Source: Lithospermum erythrorhizon (lineage: Eukaryota; Streptophyta; Magnoliopsida; Boraginales; Boraginaceae). From it: a DNA stretch of 64,000 nt. The translations under genes were made by a program, and so were the position numbers. Every line of letters begins with the position of its first letter. The first letter of the stretch is position 1. The notes under the pieces are model-generated. The model made no database searches and was not told where the DNA came from. It was given only the letters and a program-made list of their open reading frames with translations. Location of the stretch: contig JADFUC010000586.1 of the NCBI GenBank assembly GCA_019722365.1, positions 806,001-870,000 on the forward strand, written 5' to 3'. This document shows positions 35,345 through 45,857 of this stretch, piece after piece.

Positions 35345-36550
35345 AGGATTCGAAGCAGTCTGAGAAAATAACAATAGATGCAGTATGATGTCAGAAAAAA
35401 GCAATATAATTAAAGGATACAGCGAAAATTAAATCGATAGTTAGGAAATCCAGCTAATTAGCCGAGTTTTTAATGTGGATGTAGTTTGGTTCTCTACCTT
35501 TGACAATTCATTTCTTAAACCGTATTTCAGTATTACATAAAACACTAGATTGCAAGGTTGTTTTATCATTTCATTTTTTAAATGTTTTCTTCGGTAAGGT
35601 GCATAAATTTGACACCGGGTACTTGTATTAAGTTCATATCTAAAATCCAGTCAAATTTTTTTTCGCATAATATATGTATTTTTTGAGTGAAAAATTATTG
35701 TTACCCAATATTTTTCTTTAAGTATTATGCTTAATTTCCATTCATACCAGATTTTGTATAAAATTTTCCTAAAATCAACTTCTTATATCACTTTATCAAA
35801 TTTAGGTACTATTTTTTAACTTTATTCAAATTCAGATTCCCTATTTTATTCTTTACAGCACTCATATTACTTAATTTCAAGAAGAAAAGTGGTTTGAGAA
35901 AGGTGCAAATATGAAGTATTCATTAAAATATTTAAGGAAAATTTTTAAGATAGGAAATCTAATTTTGTGGTATTTTTTTATTTTTTTCTTCTCTCTATTT
36001 TAAATATGATCGAAATAAGGAAGTGTTTTGATTTATTTGGTGTGGATGCTAAGAGCCTTAATTTTTGTGCTTGCCCCAACTATTCATGTACTAAAAGTAT
36101 AAAACCAGTTGAATTAATAATATGACGGTAAAACAGTGTCAAGAAACATACAAAAGGGCATATTCATCTCCAAGAAAAAAAAATCTAATTCATTTCCATC
36201 ACAAAATAAGAGGTATATAATATTTAGAAACTGTTAGCAATTGGAACACATTTACATTAGATACAAACTTGGAAGATTAGTGAAAGCTTCTTGTCATCAT
36301 CTAACTTAAAAAATCCTACAGGGTAACATAAAAAGAAATCCAAATAATTTTTTTTCTTTGGAAGAAGCCAAAGCATGACCCTACAAGGGGGGGTTAGTAT
36401 GCACTAAGCACAAATGCATCAAACAAATTTAATCTCCTAGCTCCTAATCCATCATTACAATAAATATATGACTATTTGAACCACCCATATATGCATGCAC
36501 ACAAATGATAGAATTTCGCCCATGTTTGAAGATCCACCATTGAATCTAGA
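35345..36550. other. Gene-free AT-rich stretch downstream of the P450 pseudogene
   Basis: No coding sequence is recognised. It would hold the 3' untranslated region and terminator of the minus-strand P450 gene, but I cannot point to a specific polyadenylation signal amid the many AATAAA-like strings. Confidence 0.5.
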
Positions 36551-36557
36551 GCCTTGA

Positions 36558-36985
36558 TCATGATCGGTCGGTCAAGCGTTGGAAGACAACAGGCGCACCA
36601 TATTGAGGGTAGAGAAGCATGAGGACGGTTGGCGCGTGCTGATAACGTGGGGCCAACCGGAAGGAGCACCGTTGAAGGATGATGGCTAATGTTAGCTTGG
36701 CTTGCAAGATATGGTTTTAGTAATGCATTGGCAGACCCCAAAACCAAAAGGGCATAGCTACAGGATGCTTAGCTGCTCTGGCCACCCCTTCAGAAAATCC
36801 TTGAAGTTGAATTCATTTGCATGTTCCCATATTGTGATCATGATGGACGGCTAGGATTGGAATCAATAACTCTGTTCCACAGGGGATCTTGCATCCACCT
36901 AACTCCACATCTGCCTTAGCTCTCCTAATTGTTGCATACAATTGGTGGGATAATCTAGTAGAACTCATTCAAGATCATTATGCAT
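36558..36985 (-). pseudogene. CYP734A: CYP734A pseudogene exon 5 (degraded haem-binding exon)
   Basis: Pieces in changing frames: MILNE (36980), then a stop in the ExxR motif; ATIRRAKADVELGGCKIPCG then TELLIPILAVHHDH; SEGVARAAKHPV; a haem loop that reads GFGVCQCIT, where the family has GLGVRTCIG; and an intact tail LQAKLTLAIILQRCSFRLAP then RYQHAPTVLMLLYPQYGAPV and VFQRLTDRS with a stop at 36560-36558. The haem Cys codon survives, but the Arg and the final Gly of the loop are changed and the reading frame is interrupted on both sides. Confidence 0.85.
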
Positions 36986-37380
36986 TCCTCATTCCAACCA
37001 CTAATCAATATATATTATAATTAAGCATGAAAAAATTGTAGTCACTTAGAGTACCCAATTTTGAAAAAATAAATTTATGTCGTGTATGTTGCACTTTGTA
37101 TATCATATAGTGTTATCATATCATACAAAGTGAAACAAACAATTTATAAAGACAGTCAGTTGTATTACTAAAAGAAAAATTGTAGTGATTTCTAGTGCAT
37201 GCCAATTTTATTAGCTTTAAGAAATAGTTGCATAAAAAGCATGCAAAAAGTAGTACTACAAGCTTTAGGTACACACTTTTTAGAATAATTTTTTTTATTC
37301 AATCCTTTAAATTAAAAAATTGACAGTTTACTTGAATGAGACAAAGAGGAGAAAGAAAAGATTGATTTAAGTGTGCTTAG

Positions 37381-37825
37381 CATCTTAAGCTTTGGAAGAT
37401 CATCTTTGGAGGGTACATCACGTGGTCCACACACTTTAAGAACCTCTTCACGTGCTTGATCTTGCCACTCTGGATGCATAGCTAGCAACACAGTCGTCCA
37501 CGTCAGCAAATTCGACGTCGTTTGCTCGCCGGCGAAGAAGAAAGTCTTGCATTCCTCTGCTATGTCATGGACTGTGATAATCTTGGATGGTTTAGGAGAG
37601 GGAATGTTGATTTTAGTGGTATTAGAATGATTGAATTGGGATGTTTGTTTTTTGGCTGATTCTTTGATGCTTGCTTGTATCATGAGTCCAAGCAAGTCTT
37701 TTGGACCATCTTCTAGTAACTCATCTGCCCAATTCTGTCTCCTCTCATCAATCACCTTCACTAGTGACTTCTTGATTTCTTTGTCTAATTTCCAAGACAT
37801 CATGTTCCTTTTTGTTGGTATGAAT
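37381..37825 (-). pseudogene. CYP734A: CYP734A pseudogene exon 4 (intact frame, mutated donor)
   Basis: Reads RFIPTKRNMMSWKLDKEIKK, then PKDLLGLMIQASIKE, EECKTFFFAGEQTTSNLLTW and HPEWQDQAREEVLKVCGPRD to LPKLKM. The I-helix oxygen-activation motif AGEQTT is intact. Where the donor should follow Met, the sequence is ATG-CTAAGCACA, so the invariant G of GT is C. The frame instead runs on into intron sequence for about 20 codons to a stop. Confidence 0.9.
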
Positions 37826-38270
37826 CTAAAACAAATCAAAATGATCTCATAAATAATTGATAGGAAGAACTACATCCACTTCAATCTAATTCAAATGGTT
37901 GACTATCAATTAAAAAAAAAACAATTTTGACATTAAATTATTCTTATTCAAATAATTTTTTTAGTATTAAAAAATTTGTTATGTAAGTGTTTGGTATGTA
38001 ATATCTAATGATATTATTCCACAAAATTACCCTCTTACCGTGTCCCGCCTCCCTACTTGGTGGTGGCAAGGTATAGTCATAGTCATTTGATAATAATACA
38101 AAAAATATTTAGATGAATCCTTACTTCATAATTGGGTTGACTATTCGTTTTAAAAGAATATCATTGTTAAATTAAGATAAGGGCTAGTAATTCATTCAAG
38201 AAAATTTTGTAAACTTGTTTGAATTCTTGTGGTTTGTTATTAGGAGTAGTTGAATAATGAAATTATATAC

Positions 38271-38524
38271 CTGTAACCAGGGATGAATATTTTTTGGAAA
38301 GCTTCAGAAGCTAAGACCATTTGTTGAGCCTGGAGACGAAAAATGGCTTTACCATCCTCATAACTTCGACCAAAAGCAGTTCTTGTGACAATGTCTTCTG
38401 TCAATGTCTGGAACCATTCCGAAACCTCAATTTCTACACCATCATCCAAAGATTCTGTTTTTGACTTGCTTAAAATGTTCTCCAATTTCTCAATTACCCC
38501 TTTTGCCGCCATTGGAATCATCAT
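38271..38524 (-). pseudogene. CYP734A: CYP734A pseudogene exon 3 (intact frame)
   Basis: Runs from the acceptor ATGTGTAG through MMIPMAAKGVIEKLENIL, then EVSEWFQTLTEDIVTRTAFG and FRLQAQQMVLASEAFQKIFI, and ends PGYR at the donor GTATAT. It joins exon 2 in phase 0, and an Arg codon is split AG|A with exon 4. There are no stops or shifts. EDIVTRTAFG.SYEDG is the family's C-helix to D/E-helix landmark. Confidence 0.9.
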
Positions 38525-38788
38525 CTACACATAAATTAATTAACAAAAAATAAAAGGGTCAGCTTAATTATATTCTTTACATGCAACATAACTTAATGCC
38601 TCTTAAGATACTTTTACCTAAACATGGTAGAAAAGGATCGGATAGTAACCAACCTTAATCACATGAGACTGTTTTCGAATCGATCCGACTTAACTTATAT
38701 TCTTTAAATAAAACATTAGATTCATTTTTTATATATTTTATTTTAGAAATGAAAAGGGGGAGCTTATTTTTGTTTTATAGTGACTTAC

Positions 38789-38955
38789 TTTGAGATTTTC
38801 TAAATGGAAAGTAGGTGTGATGATTTGCGATGGGTAGACTTGTTTCACAACTGAGGCTGAGCAAGCCATCACCTTCAAGCTGTTTGATGGTGGTGGCTTC
38901 TTCTTCATAATAAAATTCAAAGTTTTTAGAGTGAATAAGCTACAAAATGTTGCAC
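38789..38955 (-). pseudogene. CYP734A: CYP734A pseudogene exon 2 (shortened and frameshifted)
   Basis: The acceptor TTTTTTTGTAG precedes 38955 and the donor GTAAGT follows 38789. In one frame the remnant reads FEFYYEEEATTIKQLEGDGL then LSL. After a 1-nt deletion near 38826, another frame reads SQIITPTFHLENLK, as expected for the family's KIISPTFHMENLK region. The first third of the normal exon, which carries the FGPT.RL.V.DP...E.. segment, is missing apart from a G-A/P-T trace, so about 40 nt have been deleted. Confidence 0.85.
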
Positions 38956-39856
38956 CTACAAAAAAAATAAAAAATTATGTTAGATTTAATAAATGATGAC
39001 AATTAATTATGTGAGTTTATTAATAAGCATAGATGTTCAAGAAGTAAATGATGGTTTTTAATCAAAATGGAAATGCAAAAGATATAAGAATGCCTCCAAA
39101 ATCACATTGAATAAAGAGATCATTGGATAGTGTAGACCCTACCCATTAGAGAGAGAATAGTGAAATTGGGGAGGGAAACAAAAACTGAAGCAGGAAGAAG
39201 ACAACTCAAACAAATGCCACTACCAAACATGTTCACTGTACTTCTAACTCATCATCAAATCATGTACCACCCATGAAACTTTAAGAGGAAAAATAAATCC
39301 GTTTCTGTAATTTAAAACAATAAATACAACTAAAATTTGCATAATGAATACTCTATAGTAACTATTGGACAAGAATATAGATCTTGTTGAGATGCCAATT
39401 GTGCCACGTTGAACATTCTTACAAAAAGATCAATTTTTACAAAAACCATGATACCCAAAATGAAAAAAAAATACTCAGTAGTGAATTCTTGAAATCCAAA
39501 TGATGATGATGAGCTCCAAGTTTGATGGCCATCTTTAATAGACTCATGAGAGACTTCTGAAAAATAATTATGGCGAAAAGGACAAATCCAAACATCATTA
39601 CATTAACAATCAACTAGATTCTCCAGTATTATGACCCAAATTCACTGTGTAGTAACCGAAAATCACCCATGTTACCATGTACAATAAAAGCAAAATGCTT
39701 ATCAAGTACAAAAAGTGTTCAAATATTAGATTTTTCTTCCATTTCTTTTTGGAATTTTTATATTTTTTCAAGAAACACAAAATTTTGAAACAACCCCATA
39801 ACCAAAAAACATTTTCGAAACCAAAATTTTAATAAAAAATTCAATAAAGAAAAGAA

Positions 39857-40168
39857 AAACCATACCAAAAATGTTGCACCATAGATTTTCTTCCAGTGAT
39901 GGTAGAAAGAGAGGACTCTTGGGAGAATATTATGAGAAAAGGGAAAAATGGGTTGAGAGGTAGCCTTCAACATTAAGCTCACAAGTTCTTTTGCATTACC
40001 AACAAAGAATTTGTAAGGAGGTCCTCTAATGCCCTGTTTGGAGAAATGTTGTTCTATCTTTCTTGGTCTCCACCAAAGGAAACTGAAAACTATTGCTAAA
40101 AAAAGTAGCAAAATGAATGTTATAGCAAAAGGCTTAAAACTATAAAGAAACTGGAATCCTTCTTCCAT
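39857..40168 (-). pseudogene. CYP734A: CYP734A pseudogene exon 1
   Basis: 104 codons from ATG to ...GATFLVWF. Residues about 14-32 form a hydrophobic signal anchor (FAITFILLLFLAIVFSFLWW), followed by the basic and proline-rich hinge RPRKIEQHFSKQGIRGPPY. The start Met is chosen because MEE plus anchor matches the family N-terminus and an oligo-T tract lies just upstream on the plus strand. After Phe104 the family has Gly with a GT donor. Here the sequence is TGGTTTTTCTT with no GT at that place. The nearest GT is a cryptic GTATGG 9 nt earlier. Confidence 0.9.
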
Positions 40169-40336
40169 AGCTACTATGTTTAGCTCTAATTTTTTTTTTT
40201 TTCTTTCTATGAATCGAATAAACTTTTGGGCAACTTAAAAAGCAGCCTTTTGGGTTTGTTGAGCTTCCTCTTATCTTCTTGTGTTATGTTGGTTGCTTCT
40301 GGGTGTCTTCTCTTTTTAATGCCAACAAGGAAGTTT

Positions 40337-40354
40337 GAGAGAGAGAGAGAGAGA
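40337..40354. repeat. (GA)n tract in the 5' region of the P450
   Basis: A GAGAGA dinucleotide run on the plus strand, which is a CT tract in the sense of the P450 gene, about 170-185 bp upstream of its ATG. CT tracts are common in plant 5' untranslated regions and bind BPC/GAGA-type factors. Both points are general knowledge, not shown here. Confidence 0.7.
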
Positions 40355-40625
40355 GGGGAGAAGGGAGAGAGTTTGTTTGGCAATGCCAACGCCGTAGGGG
40401 CCGCCATTGGAATTATAAGGGTCAACGAATTATTATTTTCTTTAATATTTTACAATTGTATTGTCAATAGACTATATTACCCTTACTACTTCTTAGACAA
40501 ATATTACTCTTGCTAGTTCTTTGGATTCTTAGAGCATGTATATCAGCTCACTTCAAAATTTCTGTAAAATTCACTTTCAAATATCACTTTTTTGTTTGAG
40601 TTAGATTTTCATATATGTTCTTTAG

Positions 40626-41007
40626 TATGGGCGGACCTCAATAGGTTCGCGATGGTTCAATCGATCTGCCAAAAATATTAATAGCTTAGTTGGTAAGTAC
40701 ATTATAAAATTATCCTCAAGGTTTTGGGTTCAATTCTTAATAATGACCAAAAGTTTTTTTTTTTCAATTCAATATCACCTTAGTCACCTTATCCATTTTA
40801 AATTGGTTTTGATAGTCATTAAGATCGAATCACAATATATTCAACGTTTGAAGTATCAATTTAAGACAATACTTATTCACTTAAAAAAATTCTTATTCCA
40901 TAAGATGACTTTTTTTGCAAATTATTTATTAATTGTAGGAAAATTATCCAAATTTTTTTTAGTGTATATTTCGAACCATTACCTCCGATTAGCTAGATCC
41001 GCCCCTG
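40626..41007 (+). mobile_element. Non-autonomous hAT-type element with perfect 8-bp TSD
   Basis: A 382-bp element. The left terminus TATGGGCGGACC pairs with the right terminus, which reads CAGGGGCGGATC in reverse complement. Both sides are flanked by the perfect 8-bp duplication TTCTTTAG (40618-40625 and 41008-41015). The TIR type and 8-bp duplication fit plant hAT elements of the Tip100 type. No transposase is encoded; the 90-codon frame at 40743-41015 has no known domain. It lies about 460 bp upstream of the ATG of the P450 pseudogene. Confidence 0.85.
40681..40741 (+). other. tRNA-like A/B-box sequence inside the hAT element
   Basis: TAGCTTAGTTGGTAAGTA resembles a tRNA D-arm/A box, and GGTTTTGGGTTCAATTC resembles a T-arm/B box. 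They are about 30 nt apart. No acceptor stem is formed, so this is not a tRNA gene. Such tRNA-like insets are either captured SINE heads or chance within this element family. Confidence 0.4.
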
Positions 41008-41015
41008 TTCTTTAG

Positions 41016-43355
41016 CAGATTTTATATAATTCACTTCCCAATTAAAAAAATAATAGGGGAGTATAAATTTAGAGAGTGAAAACACCAAAAGTATTAATGA
41101 ATAATTTTATGGGGATCCAATTTATTTTAATAGAGCTGGATTATTTTTAATGATTTAAACCCTTATTTTAACTTTTAGGAATTCCGATGCACATGGTCTT
41201 ACACAACATTCCCCTTGCACATGTAGTGGAGGAGTTGTTAACAGATTTATGAGCAATCTTAACAAACAACACTAGGAAGCCAAATGAATTTCCAGGTATC
41301 TAAAATGTAGTTCAAGTTTAGCGTTGTATAATGGTGACAATAATGATAGAAGAAAGAACAAATAATATGAGTCTGTTCACATCTTCATACTTATTGTAGT
41401 CTTATTAGGTTTAAATCAACATGACATAGTAGCTTTCTCGAACTACTGTATGAGGTCGAATATGTTGCATCGACTAGTGCTGCAAAGGAGATTATTTGAA
41501 TTTAAGTCTTTCTGTAAGAATTGAATCAAATAGCTAAGACAGTATACTATATTGTAATATCTAGAGTGACATTCATCTTGGAAATAATCCAATATATCAT
41601 ACTCTAACAAAGCACTCTAATATCATTTCATATGGTCGGCTTTATATAGTTATCTACTTATCTATGGCAAAGAACTCCGAAACAAATATTATTACAAGTC
41701 CAAGAACTCATTTATCAAACAAGCCGTTCTCTGACTCATTCTTAAGATGATTATGTTGAATTCAATATCCTACTATGAGAATTAATAATGGAGGAATTCT
41801 ATATGTTGACATAATCTTTTATAAATTATTAAATTAAGCTATATTTGTGCCAAGAGGAATACGTTGAGCTTTTCAATGTGTGAAAGCTTATAAAGCTTCA
41901 TTTCAAAATGATGTAATATATAATAGAACATATTTTACTCTGAATTCTATTTGTTTCTCATTCTCTTGAGTTCAAAGACAAGAATAATCTGGCTGTCTTA
42001 TGTACACATCGACCAAATTGTAAACAAAAGGTCAAATAATGACCAAAAGTCAAATAATAATACCAAAATAGAAACATTATCTTACAACTGTTAAGATGTG
42101 TATATTTTTTTAATATTAAAAGATATGATAGTATTAAAAATATATATATGAAGCATCAAACTTTAAAGTATAGTAGTATACTGAGGCTCGTAGAATCCAC
42201 GGATTAATTATATATTAATTAGTTAGCATTCATTCTTTAGTATGGCAGATTAGCGAAATTACCGGTTTGTAATGTGTATATTTAAATAATAATATCGCTA
42301 ACTATAAAAAAAAATATGATGTGAAATTTAACTACTCTTGCACTAAATAATTAATTATTAAAAATTAACTTATGACCTTTAAAATATGAACATCATTAGT
42401 TGAAAGGTCTATTCAATTCGTCAATAACGAATACCTACCTAATGAATTTATAATATATTACTCCAGTAATTGTTTTCTTGCATGTTCAAGCAATCGGAAC
42501 ATACATATATATGTTGGCTGTAAATTTTAATTATTTCATATAATATGTTTTGTTTTCTAGAAAATTCGATTTTTTTCAACTTGCGTCAAATCAAGCATGT
42601 TAGCATGCCATCCTTGAAAGTTGAAACTGAATAGTAAAATAAAGAAAATGAGTATTAGTAATAACTATCTATGCATTGGCAAATGCTCATGTAGAAATAA
42701 TAAAAGATTCAATGATTTTATTCATCCTTAACTATCTAATTGGTTTTAAGCAGGATACAAAGGTAGAGAGGATTTATCACTAATATATATAAAAGTGTGA
42801 ATATGAGTTGTATTTTTTTTCTTTTTACATTATTAATTACTAAATGAGTTAATGGTAGCAGCAATCACCTATATTTACAAGATGTTTCCAGTCGATCATC
42901 TTTATTTACAAACCGTCGGTAAATATAAGCTGAGTAATTTAGCCGGTTCATGTTGTTTTTTATGAATTTAATGTGATATTTCAAATACGAAATGGCTTTG
43001 CCAGTATTAATCTGAGACTCTTTTTGATATTATTACAGGTTAGAGGAGCCATCTGAGTTAGAGAAGCAATTCACATTACAGAGAACTAAGACTCAGACAA
43101 TAGTTGGAGTCTGGGATGGATACTAGAACATAAATAGTTCATTAAATATTATTATTTAAATGCTTAAAATATAACATTTGACGACAACACTCGCTTAATT
43201 GATCTAAGCTCTATTTATTTTACAATTAATAATCTTAATCACCGTAACTATATTTTGATTCAGAGCCCATCTCATTGAACATTGAACTCCAAAATAAGAA
43301 AAATAATTGTAATTTTAAACTTTAACAAATGACATATCGAAATTAAGAAGATGAA
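41016..43355. other. Gene-free AT-rich stretch
   Basis: No recognisable coding sequence or bounded element on either strand. Scattered TATA runs only. Confidence 0.6.
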
Positions 43356-43359
43356 TCAA

Positions 43360-43455
43360 TTGGCCAGATATTTGATTCGAACCAAAAGCGTGAGCTCATG
43401 AGGCGAGAATTTCATGTTGGTGTGAAGAGCTTACCAATTGAGCGTGCTGAGGCTA
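43360..43455 (-). mobile_element. tRNA-derived SINE-like head
   Basis: On the minus strand the sequence reads AGCACGCTCAATTGGTAAGC (A-box region) and, about 40 nt later, GGTTCGAATC (perfect B box at 43383-43374). Intact tRNA stems cannot be drawn, and there is no clear body or poly(A/T) tail, so I call it a SINE head or tRNA pseudogene rather than a tRNA gene. Confidence 0.4.
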
Positions 43456-43459
43456 GGAT

Positions 43460-44640
43460 CGGATTAGATGTGCTAAATTATAATCCACCCAGTTTAATAG
43501 CTCATCTTTCTACCCCATTTCTCCTTTTCTCTATATCTCCGTCGTGACAATGCAGTCGGATCTTGAAGTCAAACTAATACATTTTGATATTAAAGTGAAG
43601 AGCAAAATATATAAAAGAATTTAGGGAAATGATTTGGTTTATACATTGATGCTGAAAAATTACATCATAATTTCAAATCGAGAGTAAGAAAAACTAGAGG
43701 GAGAAGCTGGGTATCAAATGTTACAATGAAGTGTTTGGTCAATTAAGAGCGTTTAAATATGAAATTGAAATTACCTAGAAGCTATGTTTGTCTGTTGTAA
43801 ATATTTACTAGTCGATCACCAAAGTTTACTTTCAATCGATCTTTAATTTAAGACATTCAAAATTAACACCGTTAAGTCTGTTAAGTAAAAAGCGAAAAAT
43901 TCCTTCTGAAAAGTCACGTGTTCCTCACGTGACATATACTGGCGTGATGGCGGAATGGAGTACGTCGATTAGGGCTTACATTTTTAAGGTAGGTGATAGA
44001 CGGGGGCGGTTTGAAACATATGTGTCGGTTGGAAATATTTGCTAAGCAATTCCCGTATTGTGAAATGTCTGGCAGTATAAAACCGTTATGTTCGTATCTT
44101 TTCACGTAAAAAATGCGTTTTCCGTACTCAAATGAATTATACTAAAAAAAACTCATGTTTTTTATAATGTTACCATATAAAACACCTAAATGCGTATTTT
44201 TTGGGAGTAAAGCTTCGTTTTTCATCATAAACTTCAAAATATACTTGAAAAAAGCGTATTTTTTTATCAAAATAATTTATCCGAATTTTGAAGTTGCACA
44301 AATAAAGAAGAGAAATAGGGTAACTCATGAAACGTTAAGACATACTCTGTATTTACATCTATGTTATTTAGGATGAATCTGGTACCAATGAAATATAGCA
44401 AATTATAAGCTCAAGATTTGGAGTCCGTAATGTTGATATACTATCGTGGAAATGAGTGGAATCGTGTGGATCGTCCCAAATATAATTTTGAGGAATATAT
44501 TTAAATGATGATAGTTATTTAGTAGATGATGAATAATTTTAAACTTTACATGATGTTATTTTAATTGTAAACATAAAATTCATTATATAGTTTAAATAAA
44601 TTATTTAAATAGGTATTTATTAAATAATTTGAGCAAATGA
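43460..44640. other. Gene-free stretch with a moderate-GC part
   Basis: The part at 43890-44100 is less AT-rich and holds TCACGTGTTCCTCACGTGA, an imperfect inverted repeat. A 63-codon minus-strand frame there is unrecognised. Otherwise AT-rich. Confidence 0.45.
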
Positions 44641-44648
44641 TCAAAGAT

Positions 44649-44908
44649 ATTACTCCGCTTCGTTTCCTAAAAGATTGTCCACTTTTGACTTTTGACTTTT
44701 TAATAGTTGAACTTTGACCGTAGATATTTTTTGTTTTGTGTTTTTATAATATTTTATGAAAAATATATGATAAAATTTATTTCAAATTCTTTGATTGATA
44801 TATTTTCATCCAAATATTATACAACACAAGCAAAAAAAATATTATGGTCAAATTTCAACTATTAAAAATAAAATCAGTAATTAATCTTTTGAAATGAAAT
44901 ACTATTAC
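44649..44908 (+). mobile_element. Stowaway-like MITE, family B copy 2
   Basis: The left end is TACTCCGCTTCGTTTCCTAA followed by AGATTGTCCACTTTTGACTT. The right end in reverse complement is TAGTATTTCATTTCAAAAGA. The inner TTTATAATATTTTATGAAAA and the AATATTATACAACACAAGCA block match the order in family B copies 1 and 3. Confidence 0.65.
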
Positions 44909-45282
44909 CTAAAATTATCTAAGAAATTGTGTTTATAAATTAAGTTGTTGATTAATATGCAAATAAATGTAAATATTAAGTTATATTTCCTTATTTTTGA
45001 TCCCGTACTTTTTTTAAAATGTCGTTTATCTTTCGTAAGAAACTCATTTCGTAGGATTTTTTCCCAATAAAACTTTTTTTTTCAAATAAAACTTTTCCGT
45101 TTTTTCACGTAATTTTACTCATAATTATTCAAATCATACCGGTAAAATGCGTCTGACGATTTCTGTCCGTATTTTCTTAACGTAATGGCAACGTAGGTGA
45201 TTGTCTCTGCCATTAACCATACTAAATTACCATTCTCTCACAAAAATCTAAAATTTAAAGGTTAATAGAATTCGCCTCTACA
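44909..45282. other. Gene-free stretch between MITEs
   Basis: Holds the motif-rich sequence 45145-45240 (GCGTCTGACGATTTCTGTCC and GTAATGGCAACGTAGGTG), which reads like an old transposon terminus. I find no partner end. Confidence 0.35.
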
Positions 45283-45478
45283 TTCCGTTATTTTATTTAG
45301 TATATATCAATTGAACTTTTGACTCTCAATTATTTTTAAACTATATGTTTAAAAATTATAAGAAAAATAACATCATGAGGCAGATCTAATTATATAAGTT
45401 TTATATTTAAAATAATAAGTAATTAGTAATTAATGGTCAAAGTTTAAACAGATATCTGGCGCAAATAAAAAAAAATGG
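45283..45478. mobile_element. MITE-like repeat family E, copy 2
   Basis: Shares CTAATTATATAAGTTTTATA, then AATAATAAGTAATTAGTAAT and TAATGGTCAAAGTTTAA with the copy at 18127-18373. The right edge AAAAAATGGAGTAAC is Stowaway-like. Confidence 0.45.
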
Positions 45479-45857
45479 AGTAACAACTATTTATCGTACT
45501 TTATACTTAGCATCACATTAAGATTATCAATTAGAAAGTAAATCAACATACATCGTGCCCCTATTTGAGGATGATCATCAGCATCCCCGTTTGACGTATA
45601 TACTTTATATTGTGGGTGCATCCGCTTTAATTAGCTTTGTTTATTTGCTCCATGGTGCATGTTGATATTGATTCAAAGGTATGTATTGAATAACACAGTT
45701 ATTTTTTGTTCAATTTTGCATATATAACTTTCATGATTTAATTCCACGAGAATATAATACCGTATAATATATATTATTAATTTATTACTCGTTTAAATGA
45801 TATGATTTTCTGCATTATATCATTTTCAATCTTTAATAGTTGGTGTTAATTAAATAA

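Larger units (their letters stand above)
36558..40168 (-). pseudogene. CYP734A: CYP734A-type cytochrome P450 pseudogene (brassinosteroid C-26 hydroxylase family)
   Basis: A five-exon minus-strand gene whose conceptual protein matches CYP734A (BAS1 type), ER-anchored P450s that inactivate brassinosteroids by C-26 hydroxylation. Visible parts are an N-terminal membrane anchor and WWRPRKIE hinge, the KQGIRGPPY motif, the SHNILPRVLSFYHHWKKIYG block, the EWFQTLTEDIVTRTAFGRSY block, the I-helix FAGEQTTSNLL, and a C-terminus ending QRL-T-D-R-S. Lesions: the intron 1 donor is lost; exon 2 lacks about 40 nt at its start and has a 1-nt deletion; the intron 4 donor reads CTAAGC instead of GTAAGC; exon 5 has several indels and stops, including in the ExxR motif and the haem loop. 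Exons 1, 3 and 4 stay open. So many independent lesions make sequencing error an unlikely sole cause. Confidence 0.9.

Noticed and set aside
36472..36747. A 91-codon minus-strand frame as an independent gene
   Set aside because: The same bases in other frames read as the C-terminal end of CYP734A (HAPTVLMLLYPQYG), so this frame is a by-product of the degraded exon 5.
40207..40425. A 72-codon minus-strand frame and a 96-codon plus-strand frame upstream of the P450
   Set aside because: Both cover the CT/GA tract and 5' region; neither matches a known protein, and the minus-strand frame is not continuous with exon 1.
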